A DNA stretch of 64,000 nucleotides, from NCBI GenBank assembly GCA_019359675.1, contig JAHHGX010000013.1:1-64000 (forward strand), written 5' to 3'. Below the pieces are notes generated by a model, which saw only the letters and a program-made list of their open reading frames with translations, searched no databases and was not told where the DNA came from. Of this stretch, positions 22,848 to 32,051 are shown piece after piece. The translations under genes and the position numbers were made by a program. Each line of letters begins with the position of its first letter. Position 1 is the stretch's first letter. Origin of the DNA: Calothrix sp. FI2-JRJ7 (GTDB taxonomy: Bacteria > Cyanobacteriota > Cyanobacteriia > Cyanobacteriales > Nostocaceae).

Positions 22848-23168
22848 TCTAACCATCCAATCGACACTAGCACTACTGGCGCCCAGCGGCATTGTACCGC
22901 TAACCCTATCACCAAGCTTGACCAGCCCGTTCGACACAGTACGCGCGCGCACCACACTACCGCTACTTAATTGAATAAGCGCTTCTCCAGTTTTGCTATC
23001 AAATCCCGCATAAGTCCCTGTAAACTCGCGCGATAAATCTGATTTTTCCTGCGCTTCTACAATCCGTTGGGTGTAAATTGCTCGACTAGTAAGCGCGCGT
23101 TTCTCTGCGAGGCAAGAGGCGCCGCGCGGACAATTATTGTCATTACATCGACCAAGTGGACAAATCAC
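22845..23168 (-). CDS. Cysteine-rich small protein of the tail-tip operon
   Basis: 107 residues. The N terminus has a cysteine cluster (CPLGRCNDNNCPRGASC) that could bind a metal or iron-sulphur cluster. Residues 50-105 form a small beta barrel-like pattern (GTYAGFDSKTGEALIQLSSGSVVRAR, LGDRVSG). It overlaps the upstream gene by ATGA (23165-23168) and is the last gene of the leftward tail-tip operon, converging on the RNA copy A. Function unknown. Confidence 0.6.
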   Translation of the reverse strand: MICPLGRCNDNNCPRGASCLAEKRALTSRAIYTQRIVEAQEKSDLSREFTGTYAGFDSKTGEALIQLSSGSVVRARTVSNGLVKLGDRVSGTMPLGASSASVDWMVR

Positions 23169-24430
23169 AATATTTCAACCCAATCATATTTATTTATTTC
23201 ATTGGCAAGCTCAATCGAATCTTCATTGGCAAGCAAAAAATTAAATATAAGGTCATTGCGCCTATTTTCATCAAGCTTAAATAATGGCATTGCATAGGAT
23301 TTTCTTACTGAATCAATAAAGCGAAAATTCGCGCAAGCTACTAAAAATATCGGCATGTCTTCCAAAGCCAAATCTGTAAAAAAGCTGGGGCGAAGATGCA
23401 TCAATACCCTATTACTAGAAAAACTCGTAGCTGGAGGTAAGTAAGCGATGTTGCTATTTAGCGAATAGATTTCGTAAGTATTAATACATTGTATTATTCC
23501 ACCATTACTTAAATCAGGCGCGCTTGGAATCAAAAGCTTGCCGTCTTCGCTTATCCTTCCGGCGCCAACTATTTCAACGTTATATTGCCGCTGAAACCCC
23601 GACTCTTTATAAGCTTGAACCGCCATCCATATTAAAGCCGATTTACATTTTTTTATTTGCTCAACATTCTGTTGACTAAACAAATTTTCGCATTTCTCTC
23701 TTTTTAAATCATTAAGAGAAATATTTTTCATAAAATCAGTTACATCTACGGTCGGGCTATTTATCAGCGCGTTATCCACCCCAATGTTATTGTATCTAAA
23801 CACTGGTAAATTCAGCCTTTTAGATAAAAACCTAGGCTGACAAAAGCTGATGTATGGCTTTTTGTTTTCTGAATTCTTAAACTTTATTTCAAATTTATTA
23901 CCACTTTCCTGAATCTCGCCTGATATATTGGTGAAACACGGGATATGATTTTCTGTTTGATATAAAGAGCCAATAATTTCTTCTCTATCCACCAAAAGCG
24001 TAACTTGTCTAGATTTGCTTATTTCTTTAATATATCTCCCTACTCTTGAAAGTGAATATTTTTGACTCGACGCTGATTTTATGAGCAATTGAACCGCATC
24101 AAAATTTTCTTCAAAGCTCAATACTTCTGCTATTATCTTGTCGAATTGTTCAATCTGTTCAATTTGTTCTATCTCCACTCTGGGCATAAAATCTGCCACG
24201 CCACCACTGACAGATATTTCTCGCCCTGGCACAATCAATCCATTGCTAATAGGTTTTAATATCTTTATGCCATTTAGCTGATTAACAATAACTCCGCCAT
24301 CAACTTGAAAGCCTTGATATTGAGCAGCGCGCGGCGCCGTATCAAGCAACTTTTGCTGCTTAACGACGCGCTGAACTTGGCGAAATCTTCCTTCACTAAG
24401 GCGCTTACGGAGTAGCTCTTCGGGCGTCAT
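23165..24430 (-). CDS. Hypothetical tail-associated protein
   Basis: 421 residues. The N terminus is basic (LLRKRLSEGRFRQVQRVVKQQK), followed by a strand-rich segment with an IEQIEQIEQFDKII repeat near 87-98. No enzymatic motif or family recognised. It is coupled by ATGA overlap to both neighbours in the leftward tail-tip operon, so a baseplate or fibre-attachment role is inferred. GGCGCC is sparse in it (about two sites near the 5' end), fewer than in other structural genes. Confidence 0.55.
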   Translation of the reverse strand: MTPEELLRKRLSEGRFRQVQRVVKQQKLLDTAPRAAQYQGFQVDGGVIVNQLNGIKILKPISNGLIVPGREISVSGGVADFMPRVEIEQIEQIEQFDKIIAEVLSFEENFDAVQLLIKSASSQKYSLSRVGRYIKEISKSRQVTLLVDREEIIGSLYQTENHIPCFTNISGEIQESGNKFEIKFKNSENKKPYISFCQPRFLSKRLNLPVFRYNNIGVDNALINSPTVDVTDFMKNISLNDLKREKCENLFSQQNVEQIKKCKSALIWMAVQAYKESGFQRQYNVEIVGAGRISEDGKLLIPSAPDLSNGGIIQCINTYEIYSLNSNIAYLPPATSFSSNRVLMHLRPSFFTDLALEDMPIFLVACANFRFIDSVRKSYAMPLFKLDENRRNDLIFNFLLANEDSIELANEINKYDWVEIL

Positions 24431-25161
24431 GTTCCGGCGCCGACACCAAAGCCGGCTGCATTGGCAATAAAGAAATTAAAGCTTCTTGGCGCATTTGCGG
24501 CGAGAGTTTCAATGCTGTCCTCTCTTCTATAACCAACGAGGCGCCCACGAGCGTATCTTAGTTGAAGCGATGAGCCTGCTGCGGATAAATCAAGCGCGAC
24601 TCGGTTCGGGTCGCCTGGTGGGAGCGCTGATATTTGAAACTCAGTTGAGCTGAGAGATGCGAACATATAATATATTACGCTTGCATCCAGTCCCGTTGGC
24701 GCTGTACCACTTATGCCAGGGGTAATCATTAGTTCTTCGTCCTGTGATAATCCATGCGCGTCGCTTGTTGTAAAAGTCGCTGGGGTTCCAGGCGTAATTA
24801 CTACAGGTTTGTTACTTTCAGCGCGCGAGTCAGCGATTAAAACTACGGAATTGTACTGTACCGCCTCCGGGTAAGAGACAGTCCAGGTCACAACGGGCAT
24901 TTGCCAGCGCTTGTTGGCGCCGTCGTAGATTGCCTCTGTCGCGAAGGGCGCGTTGAAACGGTTGTAATTATTTGTAGTCGTTTTTTCAATCTCGGCAGCA
25001 ATTACAGACGCTTTGCTGCTGACATCTGTAATGTTGCCGTTACATAACAAGGCATAGAAATTGGCGCGGTCGGGGAGAGTGCGCGGGGCGCTGGAACTAT
25101 TTGTAAAAATCGCTTCGATTTCGTATTCGAGCCAGCTTCTGAATTTTAGATTTGTTGGCAT
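24427..25161 (-). CDS. Tail tip or baseplate protein
   Basis: 244 residues. The middle contains VVITPGTPATFTTSDAHGLS and ELMITPGISGTAPTGLDAS, the immunoglobulin-like or ubiquitin-activating-like repeat seen in phage virion proteins. The N terminus (SWLEYEIEAIFTNSSSAPRTLP) resembles small baseplate proteins of cyanobacterial phages. It is in the leftward operon between two fibre-like genes. Confidence 0.55.
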   Translation of the reverse strand: MPTNLKFRSWLEYEIEAIFTNSSSAPRTLPDRANFYALLCNGNITDVSSKASVIAAEIEKTTTNNYNRFNAPFATEAIYDGANKRWQMPVVTWTVSYPEAVQYNSVVLIADSRAESNKPVVITPGTPATFTTSDAHGLSQDEELMITPGISGTAPTGLDASVIYYMFASLSSTEFQISALPPGDPNRVALDLSAAGSSLQLRYARGRLVGYRREDSIETLAANAPRSFNFFIANAAGFGVGAGT

Positions 25162-25192
25162 ATTAATTTCAGATAAATTAACAAATTATACA

Positions 25193-25858
25193 TTACTGTG
25201 CGCGTAACCAAATTGCAGGCACGACACCAGCCGTTACAGAAACAAAAGATAGTGAATTTGGCAAAGGAGCATAAGCGACGTTAGCAGAAAAATGCATCCC
25301 AGTATTAGCGGTTAAATTAGAGCCTGCAACCGTCGCATTTCCAAACAGGAAATTCTTTTGTGTAGTGTCAAAAGCGAAAATTGTAGTATTCGCATTAACA
25401 TGTGAAGCTAGCCCATACCAACCAGGTGAAAGCAGAATTCCGCCGAAGAAAGAAAAAGTTTTTGCGCCTGTGGTACTTACGCTTATTTCGCCCTGTGTCA
25501 ATAATGAAAACTGACCAGGTGACCCCATTTTGTAAACACCCAAAGACATCAACGAACCGGCGACAGAAACATTAGCATTTAATTCAGAAAAACCAGAAGC
25601 CCTTGGACACCAAAAAGGGGTAACTGCTAAATTTCGAGTTCCGACAGTAAAGGCATACGTGGAACTCGTATCAGATGCGTAATGCGGTAAGTACAGGCGC
25701 CCGCTTATGAAGCCAGGGTGAGGTATGCCAACCGCTTCAGCAATTGAAGCGACCACAATTTTTTTTTGTTCGCTGACACCGGTATCCCAGACAGGGAAAA
25801 AATCGCTACTATCAACCCTTGATTTAACCAAAGTGTCGTTAATAGTTACATTTGTCAT
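25193..25858 (-). CDS. Tail fibre protein
   Basis: 221 residues. The N-terminal 35 residues (TINDTLVKSRVDSSDFFPVWDTG, QKKIVVASIAEAV) match the virion-attachment motif seen at the start of many phage tail fibres. The remainder is a beta-rich domain with many Ser, Gly and aromatic residues, as in receptor-binding heads. It starts one base before the end of the 1208-residue tail gene, in the same operon. Confidence 0.65.
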   Translation of the reverse strand: MTNVTINDTLVKSRVDSSDFFPVWDTGVSEQKKIVVASIAEAVGIPHPGFISGRLYLPHYASDTSSTYAFTVGTRNLAVTPFWCPRASGFSELNANVSVAGSLMSLGVYKMGSPGQFSLLTQGEISVSTTGAKTFSFFGGILLSPGWYGLASHVNANTTIFAFDTTQKNFLFGNATVAGSNLTANTGMHFSANVAYAPLPNSLSFVSVTAGVVPAIWLRAQ

Positions 25859-28800
25859 TTATGTTATCCTCCCTAAATACATTTGAAGCTTAAGTACGAT
25901 GTTTTCAAGTAACCTAATTTCTGAGGCGTTCAATCCTTTGCCAATCGACAAGAAAGAAATTAGTCCAGGTAAATATCTGGTATGTCCATCTAGGAAGCCG
26001 CCCGCAAAAACAGGCATCTCTCGATTAAGAGTTAAGCCTGCTGGCGTAAAATTTTGCGTCCTTTCTATTCCGATAAAACGGGCATATGCAATTCCAGACA
26101 AAGCAGAGCCACAAAGGAACCCAGGCTGCGAATAAAATTTCGCTATCGACACAAGCGCCGAATCCCCAACGGCAAAAGACAAGGAAGAAGAATTGCGAAG
26201 AAAAATCCTCTGTGTTCCTGTACTTGTAAGCCCAGTGTAGTAGCCGTCAACAGTCGAACCTCTTTCTATTTGCGGCGCCCAAGCCGAAATATGGAAATTG
26301 TTATCTGTCAGTCCATTACTAACAGGCAAAAAACCTGTGCCTAACCTTTTGTTTAATCCATTCCCCCTTAACCCAGAAAATCTTGTGTAATCAGATTCTA
26401 CAAAATTAAAATTAGTCAGCAAATTTTGAGAAGTAGAAGTTTTTAGCTTCACCCGCGCGCTTGCCAAATTGTTACCAGCAAAAGGATAAATCTCTAAGCA
26501 TCTATTCCAAAGATTAGCTGCTTTCATTTCTTGAATAAAAGCATTGATTCCAATCAAATCGCCGCGCGCAATACTTCCACCATTGGCAATGATATTTTGC
26601 TGATAAAATATTGACTCCCACTCAAGCGCCAAGTGCTTCATGTCAGGCATGAAAGCCGTCCATCGCGCGCCGTTACTACTTACTAAAAGCGCATCGCCAG
26701 CATGAGTCACTAATTCAGAATTGTATGTTTCGCTATCTATCCCAGACATTGAGCCTAATTCAATATCAATGCGAGGTGCCTGCTCAACGTCGAACCCGGA
26801 GACGGCGCCCAAATCAACCGAAGCATCAAAGCTATCAACATCAATTTTTAATTCTTGGAAAGAACCAAGCTGAACATTGAAGAAACCTGGGATGTCGGCA
26901 TTGAACCCTGAGCTAGATTCAAGCTCAACAACGACATCAAAATTATTAATTCCAATATCAACACTAGAAGCGGACTGTAGGTTTATATAAAATTCCGGCG
27001 CCTGCTCAATTTCAAATCCGGAAACACTACCAAGCTCAACAACAATATCAAAATCATCAACATTAACATCAACACCAGAAGTTGAACCTAATTGGATGCC
27101 TTCTGCCGCTAAAACAAATATCCCAGAGGCGCTGTTAAGCGAAATGTTTATTGGAGTTGTTAATGCAAAGCCGGAAGTTGAGCCAAGTTGAACATCACAA
27201 ATATCGGCATCTGTTAGCATCAAGAAGCTAGAAACAGAGCCTAACTCAATATCAAAAATATCGGCTTCTGTTAATATCCCAAAACCAGACTGACTAAAAA
27301 AACCTGCCTCAACAAAACTCAACTCAATCGAATAAGGAAACGCCTCGGATTCTAGTATCGATAACGAATCAAGTTCGACATCAAACACTTGAGAATAAGG
27401 TGGCACTAAATAATCGTACTGCTGCTCAGGCGCAATCCCCGCAGGCACCGAACCACACCAAATCCCATCAAAAGCCAGTGCCAATCGATTATTTACAAAA
27501 GCAATACTCAACCCATCGACCATAAACAAATACGAGGCACCGCTTAAATCCTTCCACCAACAACCAACCAAAGGCGCCGCATTAAACCACTCATCGCCAA
27601 CTGCGATACTACAACTTTGTCCTTTATGGCGCCCCCACAAAATGGCGCCTTCAATCAGCCCTAACTCGCGCGCTTGTTGTTCGGAAGTTAACAACCCGCC
27701 ATCAATTACTATTTCTTTCTCGCGCGGGCGGAATTGAGGATTGCCAAATAGAGCGGGCAAGCGTACTTCAACTTTTATCTGCTTTTCGATTACTTCATGC
27801 GTTGGTGGGAAGCGCTCAGGCGCCGGAGGGGTCGCTTGTCCGCTGTTGCTAACAATGGTGCGCGCGCTTCGCTCAACTAAAACTAATTTACTCGCCAAAC
27901 TAATAACAACATTAGAATCAGTTGGTTCAACCAAAGAAGGGCTAACTATAGCCAAGCATTCAAAATTCGTTTCTTTGAATTCCCACTCCTCTTTGCGCTT
28001 CTCTCTCCACTGTTGCCGTTGGCGCTTTGCAGGGTAATGCGTCAGCGGGAAATTAGCATAGCTTTCGTTGGGTAAAATCTGCCCAACTGGGCGCGTTGTT
28101 TCGTTTACTATGCGCGGGATAATCGTTATTTTCTTAGTATCTTTATCCTCTTTCTGCTCGTAGCTGTAATCAATAATATTTGCTTCATCCAACCAAAAAA
28201 CAAGCCCGCCACCAATATCTGAAGGTTCAATTCCTTTCTCTTCAAGATAATCTCGAAGCACAACCACGAACGGGCGATAAATCTCAATTCCGTGCCTGCT
28301 CAATTTACCTTCGTCCGGTTCTTGGCAATTGTCCAGGGTGGCGCCTTGCGTTACTGTTCCAGTGTCAGTGGTTCCGGGAAGCTCATAATCTTTAATTTCT
28401 AATTTGTACGAAGAGTCCCAAAGCTGAGTATCTCCCTTCTTTCCTCTAGGGTCAATTATTCCAAGCGGTTCCTCTATAAAAGTTTCTATTTTTATTTGTC
28501 GGCTGAAGCGCTCAATTTTCTCAATAGTCTTAGTCCTGCGAAGTAATATCACGCTTAGACTATTACTTTCAGGATTTACAGCAGAAACCGGGCCATATTC
28601 CTCTTCTATTGTTACGGTTGGCTCAACTTCTTTTTTAGTTGACAATACGCCCGACACTTTTATCAATTCAACCGGAGATTCGGCGCCTGCCAACCGCTCA
28701 TAGCGCGCGTCGTCAATACCAACCTGCAAAGATTTAATTGCAGCAGGCGCCTTGCTGACTTTGCGAGTGCGTATCATCCCTAAATTATCTTGATACGCTA

Positions 28801-29485
28801 CGAAGCAATTCACCCAGCACAACTTACCAAATAGCTGAATGTAGGATTCATTGCTAAGTTTAGGTAACGGCACTCTTAAAGGCGCGCCGTTTAAACTACC
28901 TGCCCATTTACCAGAGGCGCCTGCCTTATTGAGTAACTTGACCGCAATTTCATTTAATCCAACACTTTCACCCAAATCAAAACAGGCGCCATCACCTGCG
29001 GGAGTGCGGAAGTTTAATAAGTTTAAAATGCATCCAGCCTCTATTTTTAGCTGGGATATCCCATCAAATTCTGCTTTCAATATATATAGATATCCGAGAA
29101 CAGGCGCCGATTGAAGAGGGACAAGGGAGGCAGGAAGGTTGGCGGACAAGGAAGAATTTTCTGCCTTGTCTTCTTGTCCTCCTGTCTTCCTAGTCTCTCC
29201 CAATGGCGCCGCCACTAATTCACTCGAAAAATTAGCTATATATAGATTAATTAAATTGCCACGCGCCCACCTAGGGTTACTGCGGTCGTCTAAATTCTCG
29301 GTAAAATCAAGCGCGCGCCCTAGCACAAAAGACGCATTTATTAATATCAACCCTGTGCTGTCGTAGTGAGAAAATCCCCCATCAACGCTTTTTAACGCCT
29401 TGGTACAATCCAAGCCGTTTACCACTAATTGATAATTGCGCGCGCTGATATTTACAGCCATTCGTCCATTGGGAATTACAAACAT
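25859..29485 (-). CDS. Central tail tip / fibre protein with internal repeats
   Basis: 1208 residues. The N-terminal 650 residues are a strand-rich structural region resembling tail hub or tip proteins. Residues about 715-920 carry at least eight imperfect repeats of roughly 20-30 residues around the motif [VN]QLGSxSGF or ELGSVSGF, alternating with DVNVDDFDIV and EQAP spacers, likely a triple-helical or beta-solenoid shaft. The C-terminal 280 residues look like a lectin-like receptor-binding domain. An STRR-like host repeat (29116-29203) lies in frame near residue 100, read as KTGGQEDKAE. It starts the leftward tail-tip operon, only 27 bases from the divergent scaffold gene. Confidence 0.75.
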   Translation of the reverse strand: MFVIPNGRMAVNISARNYQLVVNGLDCTKALKSVDGGFSHYDSTGLILINASFVLGRALDFTENLDDRSNPRWARGNLINLYIANFSSELVAAPLGETRKTGGQEDKAENSSLSANLPASLVPLQSAPVLGYLYILKAEFDGISQLKIEAGCILNLLNFRTPAGDGACFDLGESVGLNEIAVKLLNKAGASGKWAGSLNGAPLRVPLPKLSNESYIQLFGKLCWVNCFVAYQDNLGMIRTRKVSKAPAAIKSLQVGIDDARYERLAGAESPVELIKVSGVLSTKKEVEPTVTIEEEYGPVSAVNPESNSLSVILLRRTKTIEKIERFSRQIKIETFIEEPLGIIDPRGKKGDTQLWDSSYKLEIKDYELPGTTDTGTVTQGATLDNCQEPDEGKLSRHGIEIYRPFVVVLRDYLEEKGIEPSDIGGGLVFWLDEANIIDYSYEQKEDKDTKKITIIPRIVNETTRPVGQILPNESYANFPLTHYPAKRQRQQWREKRKEEWEFKETNFECLAIVSPSLVEPTDSNVVISLASKLVLVERSARTIVSNSGQATPPAPERFPPTHEVIEKQIKVEVRLPALFGNPQFRPREKEIVIDGGLLTSEQQARELGLIEGAILWGRHKGQSCSIAVGDEWFNAAPLVGCWWKDLSGASYLFMVDGLSIAFVNNRLALAFDGIWCGSVPAGIAPEQQYDYLVPPYSQVFDVELDSLSILESEAFPYSIELSFVEAGFFSQSGFGILTEADIFDIELGSVSSFLMLTDADICDVQLGSTSGFALTTPINISLNSASGIFVLAAEGIQLGSTSGVDVNVDDFDIVVELGSVSGFEIEQAPEFYINLQSASSVDIGINNFDVVVELESSSGFNADIPGFFNVQLGSFQELKIDVDSFDASVDLGAVSGFDVEQAPRIDIELGSMSGIDSETYNSELVTHAGDALLVSSNGARWTAFMPDMKHLALEWESIFYQQNIIANGGSIARGDLIGINAFIQEMKAANLWNRCLEIYPFAGNNLASARVKLKTSTSQNLLTNFNFVESDYTRFSGLRGNGLNKRLGTGFLPVSNGLTDNNFHISAWAPQIERGSTVDGYYTGLTSTGTQRIFLRNSSSLSFAVGDSALVSIAKFYSQPGFLCGSALSGIAYARFIGIERTQNFTPAGLTLNREMPVFAGGFLDGHTRYLPGLISFLSIGKGLNASEIRLLENIVLKLQMYLGRIT
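29116..29203. repeat. Host-type short repeat cluster inside the tail gene
   Basis: GGACAAGG, GGAGGCAGGAAGG and CCTTGTC, CCTCCTGTC units in opposite orientation form a long imperfect hairpin. The right end is near-identical to 46788-46814 (TCCTCCTGTC....TCTCTCCCAA). Such GACAAGG heptamer families are typical of filamentous cyanobacterial genomes. Confidence 0.65.
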
Positions 29486-29512
29486 TGTCGTGATGACAAA
29501 TAACTATACCTC

Positions 29513-30235
29513 ATGGATGACATTTTAGATACACCAAAGCAGTATTCCGAAGAAGAAATTCAAAAAATACTAAATACTGCCAAGGCAACGCGCAAGGAAA
29601 GAGACGAAGTAGCAAATAAAGCCAAGGAGCTAGAAAGCAAAGTTTCAGAGCTTTCTAAAAACCTCGAACAAATCAAAGGTATTGACCCAGCAAAATTCAA
29701 AGAATACGAACAGCTTGCTGCTAGCTACGAAGAGCGCAAGCTTGAAGAACAAAGAAACTTTGAAGAATTAAAGCAGCGCTGGACGGGCGAAAGAACTTCG
29801 TTCACTCAACAGATTCAAGAGCTACAATCGCAACTTCAAAATACCCAAGTTGTTAATGCTTTAGAAAAAGCTTTTTATAGCTGTGGTGGACGCGCGGGTA
29901 AAGATGAAGATGGCTATAGCTACTTCGATTTAATTCAAGAGCGCGCTAAAAATTATGTGCAATTAGATGAAAAAGGGCGCCTTGTGGTCTTAGACCCGCG
30001 CGATAAAACACCAATGCGCGACCCCAAAGGCAACCCCTACAGCGTTGAAGACTTGATGCTCAAGCTTCGCGCTGGTGGACCAACCGCTGCATTATTTGAA
30101 AGTGATAAAGGCGCCGGAGGTGGTATGCAGCGAAGCGCTCAGTACAACTCAGTAAATGCGACGCGCGAATCTTTGATGCAAATGGGCAACCGCGCGGAGA
30201 GATTAGCTAAAGCGCGCGAGCTTGGCATTCAATAA
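29513..30235 (+). CDS. Capsid scaffolding protein
   Basis: 240 residues. Residues 10-125 are a continuous coiled coil (EEIQKILNTAKATRKERDEVANKAKELESKVSEL by pattern, Glu/Lys-rich), the C-terminal part is mixed and ends in a basic helix (RAERLAKARELGIQ), the usual capsid-binding element of scaffolds. It lies immediately upstream of the major capsid gene. Scaffolds guide procapsid assembly and leave before packaging. Confidence 0.75.
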   Translation: MDDILDTPKQYSEEEIQKILNTAKATRKERDEVANKAKELESKVSELSKNLEQIKGIDPAKFKEYEQLAASYEERKLEEQRNFEELKQRWTGERTSFTQQIQELQSQLQNTQVVNALEKAFYSCGGRAGKDEDGYSYFDLIQERAKNYVQLDEKGRLVVLDPRDKTPMRDPKGNPYSVEDLMLKLRAGGPTAALFESDKGAGGGMQRSAQYNSVNATRESLMQMGNRAERLAKARELGIQ

Positions 30236-30236
30236 A

Positions 30237-30254
30237 ACCTTCGGATACGAAGGT
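30237..30254. repeat. 18-bp palindrome ACCTTCGGATACGAAGGT
   Basis: Perfect copy directly after the scaffold stop codon. Confidence 0.85.
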
Positions 30255-30270
30255 CATGGGAATAAAGAAA

Positions 30271-30326
30271 AAGAAAGAAGGTAAAGTGTCCAAAAATTAC
30301 TGCACTTTTACCTTCTTTCATTTTTT
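30271..30326 (+). terminator. Terminator or attenuator between scaffold and capsid genes
   Basis: GAAAGAAGGTAAAGTG pairs with CACTTTTACCTTCTTTC (about 16 bp) with a 14-base loop and a TTTTTT run. It would limit read-through, so the capsid gene at 30410 probably has its own promoter in 30327-30409. Confidence 0.85.
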
Positions 30327-30409
30327 AAAAATCGCACCAACCAGTGTGACGCTGGTTTGAATAGGCGTGATGCCAGAGCGATGTAAAAACTACAACATCG
30401 TAAACAATC

Positions 30410-31342
30410 ATGGCAATGACTTTATTGGAATCAGCAAAGGTAGCTGATTCGATTGAAAACGCAACAATTATTGAAGAATACGCAGCCCAAAGCGACATCC
30501 TGCGCGTACTTCCTTTTGAGAATCACGACGGTACAGGCATTCACTACAACCGCGAAGATGAACTTCCTGGTGTTGGTTTCCGTGGTATCAACGAGGCTTA
30601 CGAAGAATCGGTAGGTGTCCTCAATCCACAATCAGAATCTTTTAAGATTGCTGGTGGCGACTTAGACGTAGATAAATTTATTTTGGACACCCAGGGAGAG
30701 GGTGTCCGCACGGTTCATGAGCTACAGAAGGTCAAATCTTTGTCTTTAATGTGGACGCGCAACTTTATCAAAGGCGACAGTCGCGTTAACCCTCGCGCAT
30801 TTGATGGCTTACAGGTTCGTCTTACTGGCTCACAACTTCTTGATAACGCACCCGCAGGCGGCGCCTTATCTCTCCTAAAACTTGATGAAACAATTGACCA
30901 AGTTGATCAACCTACTCACGTAATGATGTCGAAGGCTATGCGGCGCCGACTTACACAAGCGGTTCGTAATGGCTTAGGTGGTCAAATCGAGTTTCGCATG
31001 GACGAGTTCGGCAAGCAAGTCATGTTCTACAATGACCTGCCAATTTTGATTGCTGACTACGATAACTTCGGTAACGATATTTTAGGCTTCACCGAAGCTT
31101 CTAGCGACGGCACCAATGTTCAATGCACATCTATATATGTAATGTCTTTGGGTCCAATGAAACTTGTCGGGATTCAAGGGCGCGCTGATGGTCGCTACGG
31201 AATTACTACACGCGACTTAGGAGAATTAGAAACCAAGCCCGTAAAACGCACCCGTGTTGAGTGGTACAACGCTTTGGCTTGTTACCACGGCCGCGCCGCT
31301 GCAAGGCTTCAAGGTGTCACCAACGCTCCAGCAATCGCTTAA
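30410..31342 (+). CDS. Major capsid protein (HK97-fold)
   Basis: 310 residues. The N-terminal pattern MTLLESAKVADS...TIIEEYAAQSDILRVLPFE, then YNREDELPGVGFRGINE.Y.ESVG, matches phage major capsid proteins of the HK97 fold that need a separate scaffold. The C-terminal P-domain-like part includes YVMSLGPMKLVGIQG and GITTRDLGELE followed by VKRTRVEWYNALACYHGRAAARL. It builds the icosahedral shell. In this genome it is 28 kb away from the portal gene. Confidence 0.85.
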   Translation: MAMTLLESAKVADSIENATIIEEYAAQSDILRVLPFENHDGTGIHYNREDELPGVGFRGINEAYEESVGVLNPQSESFKIAGGDLDVDKFILDTQGEGVRTVHELQKVKSLSLMWTRNFIKGDSRVNPRAFDGLQVRLTGSQLLDNAPAGGALSLLKLDETIDQVDQPTHVMMSKAMRRRLTQAVRNGLGGQIEFRMDEFGKQVMFYNDLPILIADYDNFGNDILGFTEASSDGTNVQCTSIYVMSLGPMKLVGIQGRADGRYGITTRDLGELETKPVKRTRVEWYNALACYHGRAAARLQGVTNAPAIA

Positions 31343-31368
31343 TCGCTAATCCCTTAAACCTTCATCAC

Positions 31369-31386
31369 ACCTTCGTATCCGAAGGT
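31369..31386. repeat. 18-bp palindrome ACCTTCGTATCCGAAGGT
   Basis: Perfect copy ten bases before the ATG of the next gene, occupying the place of a ribosome site (GAAGGT may itself serve as one). Confidence 0.85.
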
Positions 31387-31396
31387 AAAAATATAT

Positions 31397-31807
31397 ATGC
31401 CACGCTCAACAATATCAAACCGCCGCGCGGTTCATTTTGATAAGTCATTAGAACTACGTAACGCTTCAAACCCTGCAATCTCTAGTGGAACAGCAGAAAC
31501 AGGGGTGGACTTCCCAGTTCGTAAACAAATGAAATACACAGCTGCGGTACATACCACTGGCTACACTGGCTACGTTGCTACAACCGCTGAATGGCAAGTT
31601 GCCATCGAAGTATCCGCTACTCTCGCTGGAACATATGTACAAGTAGGTATCGCGCCTCTCCCTGGAGCCGGCGGAGATGTGCTGATTCCTCTTGATGGCG
31701 CCTACGTCGAAGATATTTTGGCGACCGCCGAATTCATCCGCGCGCGCTCAATCAAAGTTGGTAGCCCCGGCAATTTAGTCTACGGAGCATACGTTTCGCC
31801 ATGCTAG
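31397..31807 (+). CDS. Putative capsid decoration protein
   Basis: 136 residues, strand-rich (EWQVAIEVSATLAGTYVQVG, LPGAGGDVLIPL). It directly follows the capsid gene. The sequence pattern is that of small beta-sandwich head or neck proteins. The stop overlaps the next start (ATGCTAG). Role inferred from place. Confidence 0.55.
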   Translation: MPRSTISNRRAVHFDKSLELRNASNPAISSGTAETGVDFPVRKQMKYTAAVHTTGYTGYVATTAEWQVAIEVSATLAGTYVQVGIAPLPGAGGDVLIPLDGAYVEDILATAEFIRARSIKVGSPGNLVYGAYVSPC

Positions 31808-32046
31808 ACCCCGTGACTTTATATAAAGACGGCGCCTGCAAAAAAATTCCAGCAATTGACCATCGCGCTTGGATAAATGCAGGGTGGTCACTGACTGAAA
31901 CTTCACTTACCTTCTTATCAGAAGGTGGTTCGCTAGAAGAAGGCGCCTCTATGACTGAAGGCGAGGAAGTTTTATCAGAAGAAATATCCAACCCACCTTC
32001 TGACAAGAAGGTAGAAACAAATAAGCGCAAATCCCTCAATCAATAA
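31801..32046 (+). CDS. Small virion-operon protein with two in-frame palindromes
   Basis: 81 residues. Residues 1-35 (VTLYKDGACKKIPAIDHRAWINAGW) resemble small conserved phage proteins found beside capsid genes. The C-terminal 45 residues are acidic, low complexity, and are largely built from two copies of the 18-bp palindrome (31909-31926 read as TFLSEGG, 31995-32012 read as PPSDKKV). The tail therefore looks like a repeat-derived extension. Confidence 0.6.
   Translation: MLDPVTLYKDGACKKIPAIDHRAWINAGWSLTETSLTFLSEGGSLEEGASMTEGEEVLSEEISNPPSDKKVETNKRKSLNQ
31909..31926. repeat. 18-bp palindrome ACCTTCTTATCAGAAGGT, in coding frame
   Basis: Lies within the 81-residue gene and is translated as T-F-L-S-E-G. 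Confidence 0.85.
31995..32012. repeat. 18-bp palindrome ACCTTCTGACAAGAAGGT, in coding frame
   Basis: Second copy in the same small gene, translated as P-S-D-K-K, close to the PSDTK peptide seen in four other places. Confidence 0.85.
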
Positions 32047-32051
32047 TAGCT

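Noticed and set aside
25899-29366. Several rightward frames opposite the tail gene
   Set aside because: All overlap the 1208-residue tail protein and lack ribosome sites.
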